Positions 1 through 8,600 of a stretch of DNA of 16,388 nt are shown one piece after another. Made by a program: the position numbers and the translations under genes. Source of the DNA: an uncultured Collinsella sp. (lineage in GTDB: Bacteria; Actinomycetota; Coriobacteriia; Coriobacteriales; Coriobacteriaceae); assembly GCA_902478995.1 (NCBI GenBank), contig CABSNF010000049.1, positions 1 to 16,388 of the forward strand. The letters are read 5' to 3'. Positions within the stretch are counted from its first letter, which is position 1. The number at the start of each line of letters is the position of its first letter. The notes under the pieces were generated by a model. The model ran no database searches and was not told where the DNA came from. It was given only the letters and a program-made list of their open reading frames with translations.

Positions 1-1
1 G

Positions 2-1831
2 GGCCAGGTCAGGGGCACGCGCAAGGCTGCCAGCGAAGAAAACTGGTTTAAGAACGTGCCGTGCGTGGTCTCGGACGTGTTCCAAGCGCTGTGGCGCGAC
101 AAACCCGTGACGGCACTCAAGGCAATGCTCGCCGTCGCCGAGGCGTTGCCCGATCGCGCCCTTGGAGGCCTTGACGGCCAGGCTCGTCGCCAGGCGGAGA
201 CCGCCCTGCTGCGACATGCCATCGACATCCTTATGAACGATGCTCGCGCGCTCGACGTGTCGCAGGCCGCGACCGTGCCCGCGCTCGACGACGTTCGCAC
301 CAAGGTGGACAAGCGCAGCACCGCATACGATTACGAGACCTACGAGGTCGACCGCGCGCCGCGCGCCCAGGTGCGCTTTGCGTCGCTTGCCGATGCGGCA
401 GCCCTGCGCCCCGATAGCTACGATGCCGTGCTGTTTGCCGACGTCGATCTGGACAGTTATCCGCTCTCGCACGAGGAGGGACCGCTGGCCACGCTGACGG
501 CCAAGCTGGGGCGCAGCGGCGTGACGCTTGAGCCCGCGGCCCTGCTGCGCGTGCGCTTTGGCCGCGCGATGCAGGCGGCGCGCGGCCCCGTTGTGCTCGC
601 CCGCGTGACCCACGATCGCCAGGCGCGCGAGTGCTACCCGGCTGCCGTGTGGACCGAGCTGCGGGCGCACGCCGAGGCCACTGGCGCCGCCAAGGTTGCG
701 TGCGTGGGCGAGGGCGGTATCGTCGCCGATTTTGATCCAGCGGCAGGCGAGGGCCTCAAGCGCGAGCGCGTAGCATGCGAGGCTCCTCAGCATTTGAGCG
801 AGACGGCTGTGCCGTACCTGGTCCTGCGCCGCCGCGATGGCGAGGGCGAGAACGCGCCGCTCGTGCCGCGTCTGACGTCCGCCTCGCAGATTGAGGCGTA
901 CTCGACATGCCCGCTGTGCTGGTTCGTTTCGTATCGCGTGAAGCCCCAGTCCATCGACGCGGGCTTTGGCAACATGGAGAAGGGCAACTTTGTCCACGAC
1001 GTGCTGGAGCACCTGCATGCCCGCCTGCCCCAGGAGGGCATGGAGCGCGTGACGCCCGAGAATCTGCCGCGCGCTCAGGAGCTGCTGCGCGAGGTCTTTG
1101 ACGAGACGTTGGCCGAGCACGCCGGCAAGCGAGGCACGGAGGGCCCGCTGGTGCCGCTCTCTGCGGTGGAGGAGCGCCAGGTTGCCGAGATCTTGCCGCA
1201 GTTGGAGGGCGTGCTAGCCTACGAGTCCGAGGCGCTTGCCCCCTTTGCCCCGCGTTACCTGGAGTTCGCCTTCAACGAGCTCAAGGTCGAGTATGCCGGT
1301 TGGCCGCTTGGCGGGCGCATCGACCGCGTGGACGTGGACGCCGAGAATCGTGCCGTGGTGATCGACTACAAGCATCGCACGGGCGTTGAGGAGTTTAAGC
1401 TCGCCGACCCTACGGTGCGCGACGAGGAATCGGGCACGGCGCCCATCGACGACCCGCGCTGGTTGCCGCCACATACCCAAACGCTCATCTACGCCCAGGC
1501 CATGCGCCGGGCGCTGGATTTGGACACCCGCGCGGCGCTCTACTTTTCGACCAAGGGCGGCAAGCCGGCGTTGCGCGGTGCCGCGAGCGCCGAGCTGCTC
1601 GAGGAAGAGCGCGGCGACGGTCGCATTCCAGGCCTCAAGAAAGGTTTCCCCGGCGAGGGCGGCAACATGGACTTCGACGCCCTGCTCGATCGCGTGGAGG
1701 CCGGCATCGCCGAGCGCCTGCGCGAGCTCGAGGCAGGCAACGTTGCCGCCGTCGACCCGACGTCGGCTCAGGCCGCGCATGCGCGCTGCTCGTATAACCA
1801 CGAAGGAACGTTTGTAAGGAGGGGCGTGTAG
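2..1831 (+). CDS. addB: AddB-like recombination nuclease subunit, 5' end missing
   Basis: The reading frame is open to the left edge (first full codon at 2), so the gene starts outside the window and the GTG at 56 is probably internal; about 609 codons remain. The visible part is the C-terminal half of an AddB/RexB-type protein, partner of AddA in the helicase-nuclease that resects double-strand DNA ends for recombination. A RecB-family PD-(D/E)XK nuclease domain begins near 880 with YSTCPLCWF. It contains GGRIDRVD (Asp codon 1322), VIDYK (Asp 1364, Lys 1370) and then QTLIYAQ, the expected catalytic order. AddB proteins usually bind a 4Fe-4S cluster with one Cys before the nuclease core and a CxxC-x5-C set after it. 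Here CPLC is present but the tail keeps only one Cys (codon 1787). The stop lies 3 nt before addA, so the two are surely one operon. The AddB role is inferred from domain and neighbour. Confidence 0.85.
   Translation, partial: GQVRGTRKAASEENWFKNVPCVVSDVFQALWRDKPVTALKAMLAVAEALPDRALGGLDGQARRQAETALLRHAIDILMNDARALDVSQAATVPALDDVRTKVDKRSTAYDYETYEVDRAPRAQVRFASLADAAALRPDSYDAVLFADVDLDSYPLSHEEGPLATLTAKLGRSGVTLEPAALLRVRFGRAMQAARGPVVLARVTHDRQARECYPAAVWTELRAHAEATGAAKVACVGEGGIVADFDPAAGEGLKRERVACEAPQHLSETAVPYLVLRRRDGEGENAPLVPRLTSASQIEAYSTCPLCWFVSYRVKPQSIDAGFGNMEKGNFVHDVLEHLHARLPQEGMERVTPENLPRAQELLREVFDETLAEHAGKRGTEGPLVPLSAVEERQVAEILPQLEGVLAYESEALAPFAPRYLEFAFNELKVEYAGWPLGGRIDRVDVDAENRAVVIDYKHRTGVEEFKLADPTVRDEESGTAPIDDPRWLPPHTQTLIYAQAMRRALDLDTRAALYFSTKGGKPALRGAASAELLEEERGDGRIPGLKKGFPGEGGNMDFDALLDRVEAGIAERLRELEAGNVAAVDPTSAQAAHARCSYNHEGTFVRRGV
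1816..1824 (+). promoter_or_regulatory. ribosome binding site of addA
   Basis: AAGGAGGGG lies inside the last codons of the addB-like gene, 10 nt before the addA ATG at 1835. It fixes that start and shows addA is translated from the addB-addA transcript. Confidence 0.7.
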
Positions 1832-1834
1832 ACC

Positions 1835-4800
1835 ATGGATCTTTCGACTTTGATGCCGCAACAACTGCAGATCGTCAAAACGCTCGACCGTCCGCTGTTT
1901 GTCTCGGCGGGCGCCGGTTCGGGCAAGACCTTTACCCTCACGCGTCGCATCGTCTACGCGCTCTCGCCCGAATCCGGTCCGTTCGTTGAGCATCTGGACC
2001 AGGTGCTCGCCATTACCTTTACCAAAGATGCCGCGGCCGAGATCCGTGACCGCGTGCGCCGCGCGCTCATCGACGAGGGCATGGACGAGGAGGCCCTGAC
2101 CGTCGACGATGCGTGGATCTCGACCATTCACGGCATGTGCTCGCGTATCCTGCGCGCACACGCGTTGGAGCTGGGCATCGATCCCGAGTTCACGGTGCTC
2201 ACCGATACCGACGAGCTCATGGACCAGGCTGTTGAGCATGTGCTGGGTCGCGCGACGGCACCCGATGCCGCCCCCGAGCTCGCGGCATCGCTCAAGGCCC
2301 TCTATGCCTGGTATCCCATGGCGGGCGAGGGCGGTTCCTTTGGCGGCGGTACGACCATCAAGGGTCTGGTGCGCGACCTGCTGGAGCTGTCGAGCCAGTT
2401 GCCGGACGATATGGACGACGTGCGCGTGGCGCGCGGCCAGGCCGATACCTCGGCACTCGCCGATGCCTATCGCGCGGCGCTGGGCGCAAGCAAGGCCGCG
2501 ACCGAGAAGGCGCAGGTGGCGCTCGATGCCATCGACGCGTTCGAGGCGAGCGGCAAGACCATGGTCGATGCGGCGCGACTCATGATGTCGTGCACCATGC
2601 CGCGCGCGAGCAAGGCATTCCCCAAGGAGCAGGTCGAGCTGCTCAAGGCCGAGGCCGCCGATGCGTTTATCAATATCGTGCTTGCCTGCGGTGGCCCGGC
2701 GCTCGATGCGCTGGTGGGTCTGACCCGTTCCGTCGAGGCCGAGTATCGCGCGCTGAAGGCTGCCCAGTCCGCCCTCGATAATAACGACCTGCTGCGTATG
2801 GCCTACGAGGCCCTGCGCGATTGCCCTGCCATCCGTGCTGCGTACGAGGGCCGCTTTAAGATGGTCATGATCGACGAGTTCCAGGACACCGACCAGATAC
2901 AGGTCGATCTGATACGCTACCTGACGGGTGCGGGGGAGCGCGCGCTGTGCACCGTGGGCGATGCACAGCAGTCCATCTATCGCTTCCGTGGCGCCGAGGT
3001 CGAGGTGTTCCGTCGTCAGGAGCGCAAGGTGGGCTTGTCTGCCGCGCCCGAGGCGACTGCCGTGGCCGATGCCCCTGCCGGCGAGCTCGTCAAACTCGTG
3101 CGCAACTTCCGCAGCCATGACGAGGTGCTGCGTTACGTGGCACGCGTCTTCGACGGCGATGACGGCGGCCTGATGCAGGGCTTTTTGGATCTTGAGGCGA
3201 GCGACGGCCGCAAGGACACGCTGGTGGCAGACGCCTCGCGTCGCCAGGCCCTCTTTGTTGCCGGCGGCAGTACGCAGGAGCGCACGCAGGCCAAGGCCCG
3301 CGCGATCGCCGAGCGATTCCGCGCGCTTGCCGATGCCGGCCAGCCCCAGGGCGGCATGGTACTGCTGCTGGGCCGCATGACCAACGCCGACGTCTACGCC
3401 CAGGCCTTCCGCGATCAGGGGCTCGACTGCGTGATCGCAGGCGGCTCGGTCTTTGCCCAGGCAGCCGAGGTACAGACGGTGCGTGCCCTGGTCTGCGCGC
3501 TCGCCAATCCGGCCGATACGGCGCAGGGCCTTATGCCACTGCTCGCCTCGCCGATGTTTGCGCTCGGTGCCCAGGAGTTCCTGGCGCTGGCGACCAAGCT
3601 CGATAGCGAGACAGGGGAGACCTCGCGCCGGAATATCGACATGGGCATCATGAGCGATTTCGACGTGCCGGGTTTGCAAGACTTGCCGCTTGTGACGCGC
3701 GCCCGCGAGGTGCTGCGGTATGCGCTTCGTCGCGTGGGCCGCGATTCGTTCGCCGCCATCGCGCGCGACGTGGTCAACGCCTCCGGCTGGTTTGTGCGTC
3801 TGGGACAGCGTGGTCCCGAGGGCAAGGCCATTGCCGCCAACGTGCTCAAGGCGCTCGACGCCGTGGCTGAGGCTGAGGCCGAGTTCGGCAACTCGCCGCG
3901 TTCCATCGCGCTTGCCTTCGACCGCTTCTTGGCGGGCAAGGAAGCCCCGGGTGCCCTCAACGAGGAAGGCGACGGCGCGGTGCGCATCATGACGGTGCAT
4001 GCCTCCAAGGGTCTGGAATATCCGGTCGTGGCGGTCGCCGAGTGCTTTGGCGTGCGTAAGTCCTCGGGTGCGGCACAGATGGGTCGCGTCGAGGGCGGAG
4101 CGCAGGTCGTGGCACTGCCGGCACGCTTCGACGGCGTTAAGCTTGCCGACGGTACCTTTGTGAAGGGCGACGACGTCAAAAAGCAGTTTGAGCACGCGTT
4201 TAAGGGCAAGGGCACGTCGCTGTGGCTGCCGCCGGAGCTCATGGAGGACGTCTGTGCGACGGGTTCTCCCGCCGAGGCATTTGCTCGCCTGCGCAACGCC
4301 GACCTGCAGCTTTCGCTCGAGGAGCGGGCCCGCTTGCTCTATGTTGCCATGACGCGTGCGCGCGAGCTAGTGATCTTGGCGATGGATGCCGGCGTGAGCC
4401 GCGGCAAGGTGACGGCGCCGACCTTCGATGTCGAGACCGATCTGACCTACGACGTGCTGCGCCGTATTTTGCCGACGGACGCTCTGGACATGCCGCAGCT
4501 CGATACCGACCGCCTGGTGTTCGACAACTCCCAGCCGGGCGACTACGAGCTCATATCGCTAGCAGACTTTACGTTTGGCGAGCAGGCGTTTGAGGCCAAC
4601 GCTTCGCTGGATGCCGAGGGCAGGCTTGTTCGTGGCGATGCCGATGCAGATGCTGCCGACGATTCGGCCAGTACAATCGTCCCCGGTCCTGCCGACCCCG
4701 AGCCCGATGCGTTTGAGCTCGTGTATCCCCAGGCGGTGGGCGTGCGCATGGGCATCTGTCCGTTTCCGGTGCGTGACTCGTATAGCTACTCGTCAATCGC

Positions 4801-5467
4801 CGCGGCGCTCCATGCCGAGACAGAAGACCGTGCCGCCGAGGCGCGTGTGCCCATGGACGAGTCCGGCGATGATGCAGAGTCGGATGGCTCGGAGATGACG
4901 GATGCAGACGTGGCTGCCGTTGAGCCCGCCGGCAATCCCATGGCCTTGGGCTCGGCCTTCCATGCCGCCTGCCAGTGGCTCATCGAGATGGGTGCCGATG
5001 CGCTGCCTGCTGAGCGTGCCGACGCCTTGGCTCGCCTGTGGTGCCTGACGCCGGAGCAGCGCGAACGCTTCGATGTTGCCCTGGAACGCTGGCTCAAGTC
5101 GGCTGTTCGTGCCGACCTGCTCGCGTGGCCGTGCGTTCGCGCCGAGGTGCCGTTCTTTTCGCTGGGCTGCGAGGACGAGGACATCGCTCGCTACGGTGCC
5201 TATGCCGAGGGCGCCATCGATGCACTGGCCACCGACCCGGCCGATCCGTCGCGCGCGCTGGTCATCGACTATAAGACGGGCGGCACGCCGGACGAGACGC
5301 CGGACCAGCTGCTCGAGAAGCACGCCCTGCAGGCGCGCGTTTACGCCGACGTGTTGCACAAGGCGGGCTTTGAGACGGTGACGGTCAAGTTCGTTCGCGT
5401 GGAGCAGGCGAATCCAGCCATCTTCGTCGAACCCGCCGAACCTCAAGTAGTCACCTACAATCTCTAG
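1835..5467 (+). CDS. addA: AddA-type ATP-dependent helicase/nuclease
   Basis: This 1210-residue protein has the length and architecture of AddA (RexA): an SF1A UvrD/Rep helicase with a C-terminal RecB-type nuclease. With AddB it unwinds and degrades double-strand DNA ends in the cytoplasm to prepare 3' tails for RecA. Visible helicase motifs are Walker A GAGSGKT (26-32), motif Ia AITFTKDAAAEIRDR, motif II DEFQD (347-351), motif III VGDAQQSIYRFRGAE, motif IV LVRNFRSHDEVLR, motif V MTVHASKGLE (719-728) and motif VI LLYVAMTRARE (834-844). The nuclease has GSAFHAA, EGAIDAL (Asp1129), VIDYK (Asp1145, Lys1147) and HALQARVYA, so both activities look intact. An acidic, low-complexity stretch (about 929-1035) interrupts the join between helicase and nuclease. 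The start has a good Shine-Dalgarno and follows addB by 3 nt. Confidence 0.93.
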   Translation: MDLSTLMPQQLQIVKTLDRPLFVSAGAGSGKTFTLTRRIVYALSPESGPFVEHLDQVLAITFTKDAAAEIRDRVRRALIDEGMDEEALTVDDAWISTIHGMCSRILRAHALELGIDPEFTVLTDTDELMDQAVEHVLGRATAPDAAPELAASLKALYAWYPMAGEGGSFGGGTTIKGLVRDLLELSSQLPDDMDDVRVARGQADTSALADAYRAALGASKAATEKAQVALDAIDAFEASGKTMVDAARLMMSCTMPRASKAFPKEQVELLKAEAADAFINIVLACGGPALDALVGLTRSVEAEYRALKAAQSALDNNDLLRMAYEALRDCPAIRAAYEGRFKMVMIDEFQDTDQIQVDLIRYLTGAGERALCTVGDAQQSIYRFRGAEVEVFRRQERKVGLSAAPEATAVADAPAGELVKLVRNFRSHDEVLRYVARVFDGDDGGLMQGFLDLEASDGRKDTLVADASRRQALFVAGGSTQERTQAKARAIAERFRALADAGQPQGGMVLLLGRMTNADVYAQAFRDQGLDCVIAGGSVFAQAAEVQTVRALVCALANPADTAQGLMPLLASPMFALGAQEFLALATKLDSETGETSRRNIDMGIMSDFDVPGLQDLPLVTRAREVLRYALRRVGRDSFAAIARDVVNASGWFVRLGQRGPEGKAIAANVLKALDAVAEAEAEFGNSPRSIALAFDRFLAGKEAPGALNEEGDGAVRIMTVHASKGLEYPVVAVAECFGVRKSSGAAQMGRVEGGAQVVALPARFDGVKLADGTFVKGDDVKKQFEHAFKGKGTSLWLPPELMEDVCATGSPAEAFARLRNADLQLSLEERARLLYVAMTRARELVILAMDAGVSRGKVTAPTFDVETDLTYDVLRRILPTDALDMPQLDTDRLVFDNSQPGDYELISLADFTFGEQAFEANASLDAEGRLVRGDADADAADDSASTIVPGPADPEPDAFELVYPQAVGVRMGICPFPVRDSYSYSSIAAALHAETEDRAAEARVPMDESGDDAESDGSEMTDADVAAVEPAGNPMALGSAFHAACQWLIEMGADALPAERADALARLWCLTPEQRERFDVALERWLKSAVRADLLAWPCVRAEVPFFSLGCEDEDIARYGAYAEGAIDALATDPADPSRALVIDYKTGGTPDETPDQLLEKHALQARVYADVLHKAGFETVTVKFVRVEQANPAIFVEPAEPQVVTYNL

Positions 5468-5479
5468 CCCTCAGATAAC

Positions 5480-5542
5480 TTGCGGTGGAATACGGACTGT
5501 TTTGGCCAAAAAAGCCGCCAAACAGTCCGCATTTCACCGCAA
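5480..5542. repeat. long imperfect inverted repeat (hairpin) after addA
   Basis: The arms 5480-5506 and 5514-5542 are nearly perfect reverse complements around a 7-nt loop (CAAAAAA). Counting from the outside there are 23 pairs with one G-U and one A-C mismatch, then an offset GGC/GCC closing pair. The loop side includes the 12-nt palindrome TTTTGGCCAAAA (5500-5511). It begins 13 nt after the addA stop. No T-run follows the right arm, so it is not a standard intrinsic terminator. It may still end transcription, protect the addBA mRNA 3' end, or be a copy of a dispersed REP-like palindrome. No open reading frame of note lies in the rest of the 175-nt gap. Confidence 0.85.
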
Positions 5543-5572
5543 CTCAATAGGAGCCGTGTTGGTTTGGCTAGG

Positions 5573-5603
5573 TTCGGGTGCCGTCCGCGCCGTGGGGTAA
5601 AAT
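5573..5603 (+). promoter_or_regulatory. possible dnaE promoter
   Basis: TAAAAT (5598-5603) in the context GGGGTAAAATCG is a good -10 hexamer in otherwise GC-rich DNA, 40 nt before the dnaE ATG. Only a weak -35 candidate (TTCGGG, 5573-5578, 19-nt spacer) is visible. Position after the hairpin and before dnaE supports an independent start of the dnaE transcript. Confidence 0.4.
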
Positions 5604-5642
5604 CGTTCAGTCAGAACACGAACCCGCATCGGAGCTCATCAC

Positions 5643-8600
5643 ATGGCATTCGTCCATCTGCACAATCACACTGTTTTCTCCATGCTCGACGGCGCAACCC
5701 GTATCCAGGATATGGTCAACCGCGCCGTTGAGCTGGGCATGCCCGCCGTGGCCATTACCGACCACGGCTACATGTATGGCGTGCCCGACCTGGCGCTGGC
5801 CTGCGACGCCGTCAACCACAACACGCCCGAGTACAAAACCTGGAGCCACGACAAGGCCTTCTTGGAAAAGGATCGCCGCGACGAGCTGGTGGAGCCCGAT
5901 CCCGAGGAAAACCCGCGCGAGCATGCCCAGTATGTGAAGGACATGGCCATGTGGGACGAGAAGGGCAATATCGACGAGCTCAAGCCACCCCTGGTCATCA
6001 AACCCATCTTTGGCTGCGAGGTCTACTTTACGCCGGACGAGACGCTCGCCCGCGACCATAAGCCCGAGCTCTACCACATGATCCTTCTGGCCAAGGATCA
6101 GGAGGGCTACGTCAACCTAATGCAGACGGTCTCCGAGGCCGCCGTGCAGGGCTTTTACTACAAGCCGCGCGTGACGCTCGACAACCTGCGCCGCCATGCC
6201 AAGGGCATGATCTGCACGAGCGCCTGTATCGCGGGCATCATCCCCAAATACATCGACCGCGGCGACATGGAAGGCGCCATCAAGTGGGCCGAGACCTTCC
6301 GTGATACCTTCGAGCCCGGTGACTTCTACATCGAGATCCAGGAACACGGCATCACCACCGACAACGGCCTGACTGACGAGCAGATGGACCGCACGCTCAT
6401 CGACATCGCCAAGCAGGTGGGCGTCAAGGTCATCGCCACCAACGACTTCCACTACCTGCGCCGCGAGGATGCGCCCGTGCAGGACGTCATCATGTGTATT
6501 GGCATGAACGCCAAGGTCGATGACCCCAACCGCATGCGCATGACCGGCTCGGAGTTTTACATGAAGACCGAGGAGGAGATGCGGGCGATGTTCCCGTATT
6601 GCCCCGAGGCCTGCGACAACACGCTCGAGATCGCCGACAAGTGCTACGTTGAGCTGGACTGGGACTCTATCATCCTGCCGCGCTTTCCGTTGCTCGATCC
6701 CGGCGAGACGCACGAGAGCCAGTTCCGCCGCGAGTGCGAGAAGGGCCTGCGCCAGCACTATGGCGACGACTGGGCCACGCGCGAGATCGGTGGCGTCAAC
6801 ATCAAAGAGCGCTTTGAGTACGAATACAAGGTCATCTGCGACAAGGGCTTTGCCGCCTACTTTTTGATCGTTGCCGAGTACGTGCAATGGGCTAAGGACA
6901 ACGGCATCGGCGTCGGCCCCGGCCGTGGCTCGGCCGCCGGCGCTATCGTCGCCTACGCCATGAACATCACCGCGTTCGACCCGCTCGAGAACGGCCTGAT
7001 GTTCGAGAGGTTCCTGTCCCCGCAGCGTACCGAGATGCCCGATATCGATATGGACTTCGACGATGAGCGGCGCCTCGAGGTCGTGGAGCACGTTCGCCAG
7101 CTCTACGGCCCCGAGAAGGTCACCCACGTTATCACCTACTCGACCATCAAGGCCAAGCAGGCCATCAACGATGCCGCGCGCGTTCTGGACTACCCGGTCT
7201 ACATGGGCCAGCGCCTGTCCAAGATGGTCTCGAGCGACCCCAAGGTCAAGCTCAAGCAGGTGCTCGAAAAGCAACCCGGCAAAGAGGATCTGTTTAACCC
7301 CGACTTTGCCGAGGCCTATAAAAAGGATGACGACGCCCGCCGTATCATCGACACGGCGCTCTCGATCGAGGGCCTCACCCGTGGCGAGGGCGTGCACGCG
7401 TGCGCCGTTTTGATCTGCCGTGACCCCGTCAACGAGCACGTGCCCACCAAGCTCGACACCAAGGGCGGCGTCGAGATTACCCAGTACGAGGGCCATACCG
7501 TTGCCGACATGGGCCTGCTCAAGATGGACTTCCTGGGCCTGCGCACGCTGACGGTTATCTCTAAGGCCAAGGCCAACATCAAAAAGAACTTCGGTATCGA
7601 CATCAAAGAGGAAGAGATTCCCTTTGACGATCCCGAGATCTTTAAGCTCATGGGCTCCGGCCACACCGCCGGCGTCTTCCAGGTCGAGTCCGCCGGCATG
7701 ACGGCCACGATCAAGAACATGAAGCCCACCGAGTACAAGCACGTCGTGGCATTGATCGCCCTATACCGCCCGGGCCCGCTGGGCGCCGGCATGGTCTCGT
7801 CCTACATCAACCGTATGAACGGCAAGGAGCCGGCCGTCTCCTACGACGACCGTCTGGACGACATTCTGGGCGAAACCTACGGCACCATGGTCTACCAGGA
7901 GCAGGTTATGCTCATCTCCGTCGAGATGTGCGGCTTCTCCAAGGGCGAATCGGACTCGCGTATCCGTAAGCCCGTGGCTAAGAAAAAGATTAAGCTGCTC
8001 ACGTCGACGGTGCTCCACTGGGAGGATGGCTCGGACGAGACCACCTACGACCACTGGATGAACGGCGCTATCAAGAACAACTACACGCGCGAGGTCGCCC
8101 AGAAGATTTGGGACGATGTTCTCGAGTTCGCGTCCTACGCCTTCAACAAGTCGCACTCCGCCGGCTACGCCATCCTGGTTATGCAGACGGCGTGGCTCAA
8201 GGCGCACTATCCGCACGAGTACATGGCGGCCGTTCTGACGTCCTATACGGGCAAGACCGATAAGATCGTGCACTACGTCTCGGCATGCCGTCACGACGGC
8301 ATTCCCGTGCTTTCGCCAGATGTCAACGAGTCCGGCACCGAGTTCACGGCTACCAAGGAAGGCGTGCGCTTTGGTCTGGCCGGCATCCGCGGCGTGGGCA
8401 CCGGCGTGGCGCAAGCGATTATCGCAGAGCGCGAGGCGGGCGGCCCGTTTAAGACGCTGCACGACTTTGTCGAGCGCGTGGACTCGAGCCAGGCCAACCG
8501 TCGCGTGATCGAATCGCTGATCAAGGCAGGCGCCTTCGACTCCACGGGGTATCCGCGTCGCCAGATGATGCACTTTGTGGACAAGAACAACCCCGAGAAC

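Noticed and set aside
1214..4195. 993-codon open frame on the minus strand opposite addB/addA
   Set aside because: It lies opposite two proteins with complete helicase and nuclease motifs. High third-position GC removes stops from the antisense frame, and its translation shows no recognisable domain. The same applies to long minus-strand frames at 6117-7742, 9448-11835 and 13348-15048.
5480..5731. 83-codon open frame between addA and dnaE
   Set aside because: It starts in the hairpin, runs into dnaE in another frame, and its composition is Arg/Ser-rich shadow sequence with no ribosome site.
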